A program made the translations under genes and the position numbers. The notes beneath the pieces were generated by a model. It searched no databases, was not told the origin of the DNA, and was given only the letters and a program-made list of their open reading frames with translations. From Rhodoflexus caldus (GTDB taxonomy: Bacteria > Bacteroidota > Bacteroidia > Cytophagales > Thermoflexibacteraceae), in assembly GCF_021206925.1 (NCBI RefSeq), contig NZ_JAJPRF010000005.1, positions 124,001 through 188,000 on the forward strand: a stretch of 64,000 bases of DNA, given 5' to 3'. Positions 8,275 through 16,626 of this stretch are shown one piece after another. Position 1 is the first letter of the stretch. The number at the start of each line of letters is the position of its first letter.

Positions 8275-9072
8275 ATGAAAAATATCCGCACCTACATCTA
8301 CTGGCTGGCAGGCATGGTTGTATTGCTGACAGGCCGCTCGGGATATGCTCAGGAAGCCCCCCTGAGCCTGAAAGACTTCTTTATACGCTATGCACAGGTG
8401 CGAAGCCAAATGCACCAGATTGGCGCTGAGGCAATGCTCTCCGAGTTCTTTGACCCACGCATGACAGGCGCACGGGCTGACTACGACATCAATAACCAGT
8501 TGAAAATCACAAAGCTGGACTATAAAAGCACACAGGAACGCTATTTGAGCGAGTTGGAAAGCGGCATTATCACGCAGATAAAGCCTGTTAAAATTCTCCA
8601 TGAATCCGTGAAGGACAATAAAGGGCTGCTAACAGCCATTAACGAACAAAGTAAGATTAAAGACGGGCAGGTATTGGAAAAACACACCGTCATTTACACC
8701 ATGCTGCTGCTGCCTGATGAACAACGCAAGTGGAAAATTTACAACTATACGGCCACTTATCTGATTGATGAAAAAAACAAAGGCCTTTGCACCTGCGAGC
8801 TGTACAACAGTTCCAATGGCAACATTGCCAGCCGCCTAATATACCCCGAGGGCGAGTCCATGACAACGGCGTTGGACTATTTCAGTTTTAACAGCGCTAC
8901 CAAAACCATTACCGCCAGCAATGGCCAGAGCTATTATTGGGACGGAAGCACGGTAAGCACACCCGACAAAAAGCACCAGTTAGGGGCTGCCAAAACGGCC
9001 AAAGATGCCATCACGCTCATTATTTTAAAAGACCTTTACAGCAAGTTCTGCACCGAAATCAGGTTAAAATAA
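8275..9072 (+). CDS. Secreted protein of unknown function, C-x-C-E family (paralogue 2)
   Basis: Encodes 265 residues. The signal peptide ends at RSGYAQEA (~26). The same layout as the preceding protein follows: an N-terminal helix-rich NTF2-like part (LSLKDFFIRYAQVRSQM, MLSEFFDPRMTG), strands VLEKHTVIYTMLLL and WKIYNYTATYLID, then the shared KGLCTCELYNSS motif, RLIYPEG and YFSFNS, and a C-terminal helix ILKDLYSKFCTEIRLK that aligns with ILRTVLFADNCLSVRKR of the neighbour. Each protein thus has the C-x-C pair plus a late Cys, which could form a disulfide or bind metal in the periplasm. Start 7 bp after the stop of paralogue 1 implies one transcript. Confidence 0.8.
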   Translation: MKNIRTYIYWLAGMVVLLTGRSGYAQEAPLSLKDFFIRYAQVRSQMHQIGAEAMLSEFFDPRMTGARADYDINNQLKITKLDYKSTQERYLSELESGIITQIKPVKILHESVKDNKGLLTAINEQSKIKDGQVLEKHTVIYTMLLLPDEQRKWKIYNYTATYLIDEKNKGLCTCELYNSSNGNIASRLIYPEGESMTTALDYFSFNSATKTITASNGQSYYWDGSTVSTPDKKHQLGAAKTAKDAITLIILKDLYSKFCTEIRLK

Positions 9073-9143
9073 TCGGCTTGTTAAACTATGTTAAGCAGTG
9101 AAGCCGCAACACCGGTTTCACGTTAATATTGTATTCCCAAGCC

Positions 9144-10769
9144 ATGAGTAAAAAACAACTTCGCTATATCATCGCCTTTATGTCCGGGGCAACGCTCGGG
9201 CTTATCATGCTCCAATTTTATTGGATGAAAGAAGATTTTGAATTGAATGCCGTTCAGTTCAAAAGCAAAGTCATAACTGCGATGGAAAACGTAGTGCGCA
9301 CGTTAGAGCGCCGCGAGGTATTGGCGGCAATGGCCAAGCATAAAGAACTGATGGCGCAGCGCGATGCACTGGTGGCGCAGATTCTTGACCAAATTAACAC
9401 ACAAACGCCCAAAAACAACCAGTCCTCTTCGTGGGAACAATCAAACATACAGTTGTATGACTCACATTCGCAAACATGGTTAAATTATTCACAGGAGCAA
9501 TATTCCATCGGCAATCATTTGCGGAACGGCAGCGCCATAGGGCATGAGTGGAACAGAACTTCCATGCGCATTGGCGATTCGGCCGTGTACCTGCGGCAGT
9601 TGCAGCAGCAACGCGTGCTGGAAAACTTGGAAGCGCTTGAAATGGTTTGGAGCATTATCAACAACCGCCAAAACTTCAACCGCCCCCTTTCCGAGCGCCT
9701 CAACGTTAAACTGCTCGACTCGCTGCTGTCGCACGAAATACGCGACAAAAACATTGAGTTACCCTATCAGTTTGGCGTGTTGGTAAAAGATACGGCCAAT
9801 GCCTATCAGTTTGTGTACACCAACGTTAAGGATGAAAAGGCAAATCTGGAATTGTTGCGCAACGGATTGGTTATCAGGCTTTTTCCTAATGACGACATCT
9901 CACCTGCCAGTTTTCTGTACGTCTATTTCCCCGATAAATACAAGGCTATTTTCATGGAGATGATTGCCGTGCTGTTGTCTTCCGCTGTTTTTAATACCAT
10001 CATTATTGCCTGTTTTGCATTTGCCATTTCTACCATCATCCGACAGAAAAAACTCTCGGAGGTAACTCGTGATTTCATCAACAATATGACGCACGAGTTC
10101 AAAACCCCTATTTCTACCATTTCGCTGGCCTGTCAGGCTTTGCAAGAACCTGCCATGCGCGCCAATACCCGCATTTTAGACCGCTATCTGGGGATTATCA
10201 AAGATGAAAACAATCGGTTAGGGCATCAGGTAGAAAAAGTGCTGCAAATAGCCTCCTTGGAAAAAGGCGATTTTAAGTTAAAAATAGAGCCTGTGGATGT
10301 GCATCGGTTGCTCCAAAAAGCAGGCGAAAACATGAAGTTGAGCATAGAGTCCCAAGGCGGGCAACTTTCTCAACAATTGGAAGCCACCAAAACCATTGTG
10401 CAGGCAGACAAAGTGCATCTGACTAATATTTTTTACAATCTGTTAGACAATGCCATCAAATATTCACCCGAGCGTCCGGAAATTGCCATCACTACCGAAG
10501 ACGGACGCAGCGGAATCATTATTTCCATTGCCGACAAAGGTGTAGGGATTTCCAAAGATGTTATCAATCGGATTTTTGATAAGTTTTACCGCGTGCCTAC
10601 CGGCAACATACACAACGTGAAAGGCTTCGGGCTTGGCCTGAGCTACGTAAAAACGATGATAGATGCTCATCACGGGCAAATTACCGTACAAAGCGAACCC
10701 GGACAAGGCAGCATATTTACCATATTCTTACCATATCAGCATGAACCTCAACAAAATCTTATTGGTTGA
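9144..10769 (+). CDS. Sensor histidine kinase
   Basis: Encodes 541 residues from ATG 9144 (an upstream TTG in frame is less likely). TM1 is ~7-27 (IIAFMSGATLGLIMLQFYW). A periplasmic sensor region runs to ~275 and matches nothing I can name. TM2 is ~276-302. The phospho-acceptor helix is FINNMTHEFKTPISTISL with His at residue 317. The HATPase domain has the N box YNLLDNAIKYS, D-box ADKGVGIS, F-box FDKFYR and G2 box GFGLGLSYV. It autophosphorylates on His317 and passes phosphate to the response regulator whose gene overlaps its 3' end by 29 bp. The H-box wording FINNMTHEFKTPI is typical of Bacteroidota RprX-like kinases. The signal is unknown; the paired secreted proteins upstream are candidates for the same pathway. 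Confidence 0.95.
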   Translation: MSKKQLRYIIAFMSGATLGLIMLQFYWMKEDFELNAVQFKSKVITAMENVVRTLERREVLAAMAKHKELMAQRDALVAQILDQINTQTPKNNQSSSWEQSNIQLYDSHSQTWLNYSQEQYSIGNHLRNGSAIGHEWNRTSMRIGDSAVYLRQLQQQRVLENLEALEMVWSIINNRQNFNRPLSERLNVKLLDSLLSHEIRDKNIELPYQFGVLVKDTANAYQFVYTNVKDEKANLELLRNGLVIRLFPNDDISPASFLYVYFPDKYKAIFMEMIAVLLSSAVFNTIIIACFAFAISTIIRQKKLSEVTRDFINNMTHEFKTPISTISLACQALQEPAMRANTRILDRYLGIIKDENNRLGHQVEKVLQIASLEKGDFKLKIEPVDVHRLLQKAGENMKLSIESQGGQLSQQLEATKTIVQADKVHLTNIFYNLLDNAIKYSPERPEIAITTEDGRSGIIISIADKGVGISKDVINRIFDKFYRVPTGNIHNVKGFGLGLSYVKTMIDAHHGQITVQSEPGQGSIFTIFLPYQHEPQQNLIG

Positions 10770-11430
10770 AGATGACCCCAATCTCGGCCAGATTCTGAAA
10801 GACTATTTGGAAGTAAAGGGCTTTGAACCGACGCTATACCGCGATGGCAGAAGCGCCCTGCGTGCATTCAAAAGCGAAGTGTTTCAACTTTGCATTTTTG
10901 ATGTCATGATGCCGATTATGGATGGCTTCACACTGGCCGAAGAGGTGCGAAAAATAGAAAAAGATGTACCCATCATATTCCTGACGGCCAAATCCATGAA
11001 GGAAGACACCATCAGAGGGTTTCAGATAGGTGCTGACGACTATATCACCAAGCCGTTCAGCATGGAAGAACTGTTGCTGCGTATCAATGCCGTCATGCGT
11101 CGTTCGGTTAAAGCAGCTCCGCCCGCGGCAGGCACTTACCAAATCGGAAATTTTACCTACGACACCAAGTTGCATACCCTCACGGGCATGGGCGAAGAGA
11201 TAAAACTGACTTCCAAAGAAGCGGAATTGCTGGAAATGCTCTGCCAATATAAAAATCAGGTATTGGAGCGGTCTAAAGCACTGCGCCAAATTTGGGGCGA
11301 CGATAATTATTTCAACTCCCGCAGCATGGACGTTTACATCACCAAACTGCGCAAATACCTGAAAGCCGACGAGCGCATCCAGATTATGAACATCCACGGC
11401 ACAGGCTACAAACTGTTAGTGCCGGAGTAG
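10741..11430 (+). CDS. OmpR/RprY-like response regulator
   Basis: Encodes 229 residues. The receiver domain (~5-118) shows LVEDDPNLG (acidic pair), CIFDVMMPIMDGF with the phospho-acceptor Asp54, IIFLTAKS and DDYITKPFSMEEL (Lys of the active site). The winged-helix Trans_reg_C domain (~130-228) shows IKLTSKEAELLEMLCQY, VLERSKALRQIWGDDNYF, SRSMDVYITKLRKYL and IMNIHGTGYKLLV. The start ATG 10741 lies inside the kinase gene (29-bp overlap), indicating translational coupling and a dedicated pair. The frame is open further upstream within the kinase gene, but the family start is here. Targets unknown. Confidence 0.96.
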   Translation: MNLNKILLVEDDPNLGQILKDYLEVKGFEPTLYRDGRSALRAFKSEVFQLCIFDVMMPIMDGFTLAEEVRKIEKDVPIIFLTAKSMKEDTIRGFQIGADDYITKPFSMEELLLRINAVMRRSVKAAPPAAGTYQIGNFTYDTKLHTLTGMGEEIKLTSKEAELLEMLCQYKNQVLERSKALRQIWGDDNYFNSRSMDVYITKLRKYLKADERIQIMNIHGTGYKLLVPE

Positions 11431-11433
11431 GCG

Positions 11434-12390
11434 CTACAACGCCACTAATTCAATAATTTCGCCGAGAGGCGCTGTGAACACTACTGCTTCGGGGGCTTCT
11501 TTGTTGCGGATAGGCAAGCCCACTCGGCTGATGATTTCATAGCCCGCTGCCGCGATTTTTTGTGCTGCTTGTTCCAAATCGGGTGATTGCCAGCAGGCAG
11601 AAGCTACACCCGTTTTTTCAAACGAACAGGGGAAAGTTTGGTAGTCATAGGTAGGATTGTGAGGTGCGTAAACGTGTTGTTCCATGCCTATGCGATGCGT
11701 GCCGTGCCCCATCAGGAGCATATCAAAGCCCATATCGGGAGGCCCTGCCATAATTTTGGCTGCAAGCGGCTGTTTCAGCGGCAGGTCGTTCACGGGCGAA
11801 ATGCCCAGTACAGGCTGCCAAAATTGCTCTATCGGGCTGCGGTCTTTCATGGAAATCACCACGTTGGCAGGCGAATTAATGCCCTCCACGGCAGACTCTT
11901 TCAACAGCGACACACCTCCTTTGCGGCGGACAATCTGTGTAACAAAGATTTGTTCGCCCGAAGGGCCGATAAACGCCGCACTCTTCATCACCACCATACC
12001 CAGCGGTTCGGGGCCTTCGGCATCAAACTCTGCCGGTTCGGAAACCGCACCAAATCGGTGGCGCAATACGCGGTAGTAGGCGCTGTCTATATCCGGTGTG
12101 CCTGCTTCAATTACAGCCATGCCTAAGTCCCATGGGCGGGCACCCAAGCGATTGGGCGACGCTTCGGTAAGTGAGGTCTCCAACAGGCGCACAAGCGAGC
12201 CTTCCGCGTGCCCCAATAGCGCATAGCGTCCCAAGTGTTGGCCAAAAATTTGCCGTTGCACGGCATTGAGCACACCTTCCTGCCGTATTTGATAGCCAAG
12301 TGCCTGCACATAGAATCGCATACTTTGCGCCCAGCAATTGGTAACAACACTGACAGCCTGCAATGAACCCGTTAAAAGAGCCTGTTCCAT
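11434..12390 (-). CDS. VOC (glyoxalase/bleomycin-resistance/dioxygenase fold) family protein, duplicated domain
   Basis: Encodes 318 residues built as two vicinal-oxygen-chelate repeats. N-terminal: LQAVSVVTNCWAQSMRFYVQALGYQ, FGQHLGRYALLGHAEGSLVRLLE, DLGMAVIEAGT. C-terminal: NVVISMKDRSPIEQFWQPVLGISP, MLLMGHGTHRIGMEQH, GVASACWQSPDLEQAAQKIAAAGYEI and a terminal EIIELV. Such proteins bind a metal and act as dioxygenases, lyases or isomerases, or just bind ligands. The canonical final Glu (EIIEL) is present, but I cannot identify the substrate. It is convergent with the response regulator gene (3 bp between stops) and divergent from the DksA-like gene. Confidence 0.8.
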   Translation of the reverse strand: MEQALLTGSLQAVSVVTNCWAQSMRFYVQALGYQIRQEGVLNAVQRQIFGQHLGRYALLGHAEGSLVRLLETSLTEASPNRLGARPWDLGMAVIEAGTPDIDSAYYRVLRHRFGAVSEPAEFDAEGPEPLGMVVMKSAAFIGPSGEQIFVTQIVRRKGGVSLLKESAVEGINSPANVVISMKDRSPIEQFWQPVLGISPVNDLPLKQPLAAKIMAGPPDMGFDMLLMGHGTHRIGMEQHVYAPHNPTYDYQTFPCSFEKTGVASACWQSPDLEQAAQKIAAAGYEIISRVGLPIRNKEAPEAVVFTAPLGEIIELVAL

Positions 12391-12540
12391 AATCGCATTT
12401 TTTTTGATATGCCCAAATGTAAATAGTTTTTACCTTGCTGCAAGGGGGGTAACTTTTAACGGTTTTTTTGCGTAAAAATACTTGCAATAATCCGAATGCA
12501 GTCGCTTTACTCTCTATTGCTTCTTTCGGAAAGATTCATT

Positions 12541-12548
12541 TAATTTTG
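12541..12548 (+). promoter_or_regulatory. Bacteroidota -7 promoter box for the DksA-like gene
   Basis: TAATTTTG, a perfect match to TAnnTTTG, 27 bp upstream of ATG 12576. It supports that ATG rather than the earlier in-frame ATG at 12468, which would lie upstream of the transcript. Confidence 0.6.
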
Positions 12549-12575
12549 CGTCAAAAAAATATCGGGCTAAACCAT

Positions 12576-12959
12576 ATGAAATCGGAAGAAAAACTTCGTT
12601 ACTCTGAGTCGGAACTGAAAGAGTTTGAGGAGTTGATAATGAGCAAGTTGCAGAAATCGCGCGAGGAACTGCAACACTTAAAAGACTCCATCACACGCAA
12701 AAACACAGGAAGCGACGATAACATAAGCAGCCTGAAGTCTTTGGAAGACGGAGCCGATGCCCTTGAAAAAGAACAATTGAACCAATTAGCTGCCCGTACA
12801 CAAAAATACATTACCCAGCTTGAAAATGCGCTGGTTCGTATCAAAAACGGCACTTATGGCATTTGTATTGACACGGGCAAGTTAATTCCCAAAGAACGTC
12901 TCAGAGCCGTTCCACACACGCAGCAAACCATTGAGGCAAAACTGAATAAATCGCGGTAA
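12576..12959 (+). CDS. TraR/DksA-like protein with degenerate zinc finger
   Basis: Encodes 127 residues. The N-terminal two-thirds is a coiled coil (SELKEFEELIMSKLQKSREE ... EKEQLNQLAARTQKYITQLE) and the C-terminus keeps the DksA signature frame (ALVRIKNGTYGICIDTGKLIPKERLRAVPH). Of the four zinc cysteines only one (YGIC) remains; the terminal C-x-x-C is replaced by QTIEAK. This loss is usual in Bacteroidota members of the family. DksA proteins enter the RNA polymerase secondary channel to modulate initiation; whether this version does is inference. Start chosen from the promoter box 27 bp upstream. In Bacteroidota such genes often precede lspA, but here scpB follows. Confidence 0.88.
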   Translation: MKSEEKLRYSESELKEFEELIMSKLQKSREELQHLKDSITRKNTGSDDNISSLKSLEDGADALEKEQLNQLAARTQKYITQLENALVRIKNGTYGICIDTGKLIPKERLRAVPHTQQTIEAKLNKSR

Positions 12960-12982
12960 TCATTTCATCTGATACTATCACA

Positions 12983-13020
12983 AAACCCTAAAGGTATGCA
13001 CCGCCTTTAGGGTTTTCCGT
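12983..13020 (+). terminator. Hairpin terminator after the DksA-like gene, or scpB leader hairpin
   Basis: A 12-bp perfect stem (12983-12994 with 13004-13015; arms AAACCCTAAAGG / CCTTTAGGGTTT), 9-nt loop, then TCC. It begins 23 bp after the stop and ends only 12 bp before the first scpB ATG, so it either terminates with scpB being transcribed from an unseen promoter, or acts as a leader hairpin for scpB. Confidence 0.65.
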
Positions 13021-13027
13021 TGCAGCC

Positions 13028-13606
13028 ATGTCCGCACCCTCCGTATTTTTAATGAACCACATTGAGGCCATGATTTTCTGTGCGCCTGCCCCTGTTCGTG
13101 CCGATGAACTACGGCAGTGCCTCAACGAAATGCTGGCAACCGAAATACCCGCAGAAGACGTACAGGCAGCATTAGATGCGCTCCAAAACCGATATGACCG
13201 CGATGACACCGCCCTCCAACTGGTACGCGCGGCAGGCGGGTATCAATTGCTCACCAAACCTGCCTATAAGCAAAGCGTGGGGCTTTTGCTGAAAAACACG
13301 TCCAAAAAGCGATTGTCGCAGGCTGCTCTGGAAACGCTTGCCATCATTGCCTACAAACAGCCCGTTACCAAAGCGCAGATTGAACAAATCAGAGGCGTGG
13401 CGTGCGATTATGCCCTGCAAAAATTATTAGAAAAAGAATTGATAGAAATCAGGGGAAAATCTGACGGCCCCGGGCGGCCTTTGCTGTACGGCACAAGCCC
13501 TGCCTTCATGCAGTATTTTAACTTGAACGACTTAAAAGACCTGCCGCAACCCAAAGACTTGCCGCAGGAAGAGAATCAAAATTTATTGCCTCCCGAAACC
13601 GAATAA
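13028..13606 (+). CDS. scpB: Segregation and condensation protein B
   Basis: Encodes 192 residues. ScpB is the winged-helix kleisin-associated subunit of the SMC-ScpAB condensin that compacts and segregates the chromosome. Diagnostic stretches: IEAMIFCAPAPVRADEL near the N-terminus, AGGYQLLTKPAYKQSV, KRLSQAALETLAIIAYKQPVT and QIEQIRGVACDYALQKLLEK, then the LIEIRGKSDGPGRPLLYGTS wing. The C-terminal ~35 residues are polar and repetitive (DLPQPKDLPQEE). The ATG at 13052 (MNHIEAMIF) is an alternative start and would leave more room after the upstream hairpin. scpA is not adjacent. Confidence 0.94.
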   Translation: MSAPSVFLMNHIEAMIFCAPAPVRADELRQCLNEMLATEIPAEDVQAALDALQNRYDRDDTALQLVRAAGGYQLLTKPAYKQSVGLLLKNTSKKRLSQAALETLAIIAYKQPVTKAQIEQIRGVACDYALQKLLEKELIEIRGKSDGPGRPLLYGTSPAFMQYFNLNDLKDLPQPKDLPQEENQNLLPPETE

Positions 13607-13631
13607 AGGGGGAAATCCGATAGAATAGCTG

Positions 13632-13639
13632 TATCTTTG
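13632..13639 (+). promoter_or_regulatory. Bacteroidota -7 promoter box for the pseudouridine synthase gene
   Basis: TATCTTTG, a perfect TAnnTTTG match followed by C, 90 bp upstream of ATG 13729. The leader would be about 83 nt. Confidence 0.5.
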
Positions 13640-13728
13640 CAACCAAATTGATTTATTTTTTCGGCCTGTCGTGAGATAGACCGTAAAGTTACCAATCACA
13701 TTTCTCTTATTTGCAATCAGTCATTTTT

Positions 13729-15075
13729 ATGAACAAGAAACCAGCGAAGCCCGGAAAGTCAGGCTTCAAGCAGGACAAAGGTCGTGCGCAAAGCGGTAAG
13801 AAGCCTTTCCGAAATGCATCATCGGGCGATAAAAACAAAGGCACTTTCAATGCGAAGCCATCTCTTCGCAAACAATTTGAAAGCAACAACAGCGGCGGCA
13901 ACTTCCGCAGAGAAGGCGGCAACAGCGAGCGCCCTGTATTCCGCAAACGCTTTGACAACGACAGCAACAACGGCGGCGGTAACTTCCGCAGAGAAGGCGG
14001 CAACAGCGAGCGCCCTGTATTCCGCAAACGCTTTGACAACGACAGCAACAACGGCGGCGGTAACTTCCGCAGAGAAGGCGGCAACAGCGAGCGCCCCGCA
14101 TTCCGCAAACGCTTTGACAACGACAGCAACAACGGCGGCGGTAACTTCCGCAGAGAAGGCGGCAACCAAAACAAGGGTGGTTACTACTGGTGGAAAGATA
14201 TTCCCGAGGGCTACGAGCGCAACTCAAAAAGCACCTCACCGCGCCGCAAAACCCAAAAAAACCCGCGTACACCCGACTACGACATGTCTAAAATCAAGGG
14301 CATAGGAGAGTCCAAAGGCATCAAATTAAATCCGGGTGAAGGTATTCGCCTGAACCGATTCATTGCCAATGCCGGTATTTCTTCACGCAGAGAGGCCGAC
14401 AAGATTATTGAAAGCGGGCGAGTGTCGGTCAATGGCAAAGTCATTACCGAAATGGGGTATCGCGTAAAGCCTTCCGACCGTGTAGAATTGGACGGCGAAA
14501 TACTGAAACGCGAGCGCTTGGTCTATGTACTGTTGAATAAACCCAAAGACTACATCACAACAACAGATGACCCTCAGGAGCGCAAAACCGTTATGGAATT
14601 GGTAGAAGATGCCTGTGAGGAGCGCATCTATCCGGTAGGGCGTTTAGACCGCAATACAACCGGCTTGCTATTGCTGACTAACGATGGCGCACTGGCTGAA
14701 AAATTGTCGCATCCATCTAATCAGGTAAAGAAAAACTACCAGTTGGAGCTAAATAAGCCATTGGAAGAAAGCCATTTTGACCAAATCATGAATGGGATTG
14801 AGTTAGAAGACGGCTTTATCAAACCGGATAAACTGTCCTACATGACCGACGACCGCATGATTCTTTCCATTGACATTCACAGCGGCAAAAACCGCATCGT
14901 AAGACGCATTTTTGAACATTTCGGGTATGAAGTTGTGCGTTTGGATAGAGCAACCTACGCAGGACTAACCAAAAAAGGACTGCCGCGCGGCCAATGGCGT
15001 TATTTGACTCAACAGGAAGTCATTCGTCTGAAATTTTTTACAGGCAAGAGCAAGAAAACAACTTCGGAAGACTAA
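13729..15075 (+). CDS. rluB: 23S rRNA pseudouridine synthase, RluB/RsuA family, with repeat-rich basic N-terminus
   Basis: Encodes 448 residues. Residues ~1-185 are a disordered, Arg/Asn/Gly-rich extension (NKKPAKPGKSGFKQDKG...) that contains three near-identical 27-residue repeats and part of a fourth. Then come an S4 RNA-binding domain (IRLNRFIANAGISSRREADK, GRVSVNGKVI) and the catalytic domain: YVLLNKPKDYITTTDDPQER, YPVGRLDRNTTGLLLLTNDG with the catalytic Asp in GRLDR, KNYQLELN, and SIDIHSGKNRIVRRIFEHFGYEV. It converts a uridine in 23S rRNA to pseudouridine; the exact site is inferred from the RluB/RsuA family. The N-terminal extension resembles those found in many Bacteroidota RluB proteins but its repeats are unusually identical at DNA level. 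An in-frame TTG at 13711 is less likely as start. Confidence 0.94.
   Translation: MNKKPAKPGKSGFKQDKGRAQSGKKPFRNASSGDKNKGTFNAKPSLRKQFESNNSGGNFRREGGNSERPVFRKRFDNDSNNGGGNFRREGGNSERPVFRKRFDNDSNNGGGNFRREGGNSERPAFRKRFDNDSNNGGGNFRREGGNQNKGGYYWWKDIPEGYERNSKSTSPRRKTQKNPRTPDYDMSKIKGIGESKGIKLNPGEGIRLNRFIANAGISSRREADKIIESGRVSVNGKVITEMGYRVKPSDRVELDGEILKRERLVYVLLNKPKDYITTTDDPQERKTVMELVEDACEERIYPVGRLDRNTTGLLLLTNDGALAEKLSHPSNQVKKNYQLELNKPLEESHFDQIMNGIELEDGFIKPDKLSYMTDDRMILSIDIHSGKNRIVRRIFEHFGYEVVRLDRATYAGLTKKGLPRGQWRYLTQQEVIRLKFFTGKSKKTTSED
13900..14167 (+). repeat. 81-bp coding tandem repeat (3.3 copies)
   Basis: Unit starts at 13900, 13981, 14062 and 14143; the last copy is partial. Each unit encodes 27 residues beginning NFRREGGNSERP and ending NDSNNGGG. 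The copies differ by very few bases, for example Val to Ala in the third, which suggests recent expansion or gene conversion. Confidence 0.97.
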
Positions 15076-15086
15076 AACCAAGCATC

Positions 15087-15117
15087 AAAAAAACCGCTTC
15101 GCAAGAGCGGTTTTTTT
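15087..15117. terminator. Bidirectional intrinsic terminator
   Basis: A 12-bp stem, AAAAAAACCGCT (15087-15098) with AGCGGTTTTTTT (15106-15117), and a 7-nt loop. It sits between the convergent pseudouridine synthase and SpoIIE-phosphatase genes and has a U-tract on both strands. Confidence 0.92.
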
Positions 15118-15121
15118 GATT

Positions 15122-16600
15122 TTAAAGTTTAACGCCAACTACGAGCATATCGTCCAATTGCTTTTCGTGGCTTTGCTTTTGCCACTCTTCAATGAAGGTA
15201 TGGAGTTGCTGCTTTTGCATATCAACAGGCAACCGATGAATAATGCCAAGCAACTCCGTAAAGTTTTTAGAACCGAGTTTGCGCTTATGTTCACCGCCAA
15301 TCTGGTCGCGGTAGCCATCGGTAAAAGCATAGGCAAATACTTTGTCGGTCAGCGGCTCCGTATATTCATGGAATGTTTCCCGCGAGTTGCTCCCGCCGAT
15401 GCTCATTTTATCGCCTTTCAGGGTTTTGCATTTGCCGTTGCTGTCAAATAACACAAGATTTTGTTTGGCACCCGCAAACGAAAGCGTATTGGCAGTCGGG
15501 TCAATTACTACTACGCTGATGTCCATGCCATCCCGATTGCCTGTGGTTTCCTGTTTCAGCGCATTATAAATTTTGACTCTCAAACTGTTCAAAATTTGGG
15601 CAGGCGCAGTCGTCTGATTCATTTTGATAATCTCATAGACAAAGTTGATGCCTATCAGACTCATAAATGCGCCCGGCACACCATGCCCTGTACAGTCGCC
15701 AACTATCAGGATTTTCTTTTCACCTATTTGCGTTGCCCAGAAAAAATCGCCGCTGACAACATCGCGGGGTTTGTAGAAAACAAAATATTCGGGAAAAATC
15801 TCCCGCAGTCGCTCCTCATCGGGTAAAAGTGCTTCCTGTATGCGCTGGGCATACTGTATGCTTGATTTGATATTGAAGTTTTGCTTTTGCAGCAGTTGAT
15901 TGACTTTGGAAAGTTGTTCGTTGCTGGCGTGCAGTTCTTCGGCTGTTTGTTTAATTTCTTCCGTATAGGCATCATTGCGCTCAATCGTAACCAAAAGTTC
16001 CTGCTGCTGCTCATCCAGAATTTTGGCATAAAGCGCATCTTTAACGGTTTGCTTGTACAGCATGTACGCCCATGTTCCCGAAATACCCGATACAGCTGCC
16101 GCTAAAATACCGTGAAAGATAAAAGCGGTCAAACTCATGTAGTCAAGTTGCGTGAAATAGATTTGTTTGAACCCCGTATATTGCAAATAGGCAAAAGTGG
16201 CGTGGTGAATCACAACTATGGTAATCAACGGAATCTGTAAGCGCCAGTTCCGATAAATAATCAGCACGGTAGCACTGATAAAAACCCAGAAGTGCATCTC
16301 AAACAGGCCGTGCATCTGGTAAATAAACTGGGCTGCAAAAATGGCAGATATGGCACTCAGTACGTACTGATATAACGAAGACTGCGGCAGCAACCATTTT
16401 GCCGCGTAGTACAAGCCCAAACAACTCCCTCCTACTACTACGGCAATCAGCCACGTGTCGTAAAAAGGTGCTATGGCAAGCCCAAACAGAAACTTGACTG
16501 CCAACAGGTAATTGACAATCGTGTCCGATTTTTTGTTGAGATTGCTGAAAACAGCCTTTATTTCCTGCTTGGAAAGTTTAGTAGGGTCAATGGTATTCAT
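15122..16600 (-). CDS. Membrane-bound SpoIIE-type PP2C serine phosphatase
   Basis: Encodes 492 residues. Six or so hydrophobic helices fill residues ~25-185. A coiled coil follows (~190-245, ILDEQQQELLVTIERNDAYTEE, ELHASNEQLSKVNQLLQKQN), then the linker SIQYAQRIQEALLPDEERL that marks this Cytophagales group. The SpoIIE phosphatase domain has FVFYKPRDVVSGDFFW, the metal-binding ILIVGDCTGHGVPGAFMSLIG, MDISVVVID, and AYAFTDGYRDQIGG. It dephosphorylates Ser/Thr proteins, usually anti-sigma antagonists, in response to a signal sensed at the membrane. No partner-switch genes are adjacent. The gene upstream is 26 bp away on the same strand. Confidence 0.92.
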   Translation of the reverse strand: MNTIDPTKLSKQEIKAVFSNLNKKSDTIVNYLLAVKFLFGLAIAPFYDTWLIAVVVGGSCLGLYYAAKWLLPQSSLYQYVLSAISAIFAAQFIYQMHGLFEMHFWVFISATVLIIYRNWRLQIPLITIVVIHHATFAYLQYTGFKQIYFTQLDYMSLTAFIFHGILAAAVSGISGTWAYMLYKQTVKDALYAKILDEQQQELLVTIERNDAYTEEIKQTAEELHASNEQLSKVNQLLQKQNFNIKSSIQYAQRIQEALLPDEERLREIFPEYFVFYKPRDVVSGDFFWATQIGEKKILIVGDCTGHGVPGAFMSLIGINFVYEIIKMNQTTAPAQILNSLRVKIYNALKQETTGNRDGMDISVVVIDPTANTLSFAGAKQNLVLFDSNGKCKTLKGDKMSIGGSNSRETFHEYTEPLTDKVFAYAFTDGYRDQIGGEHKRKLGSKNFTELLGIIHRLPVDMQKQQLHTFIEEWQKQSHEKQLDDMLVVGVKL

Positions 16601-16626
16601 TCAGTGTAGTATAACAGGGTTATGAG

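Noticed and set aside
9098-9121. Inverted repeat GTGAAGCC / GGTTTCAC before the kinase gene as a terminator
   Set aside because: No T-run on either side and one mismatch in 8; left unassigned.
13900-14167. 81-bp repeats as a CRISPR array
   Set aside because: There are no spacers; the repeats are contiguous, in frame and encode a repetitive protein tail.
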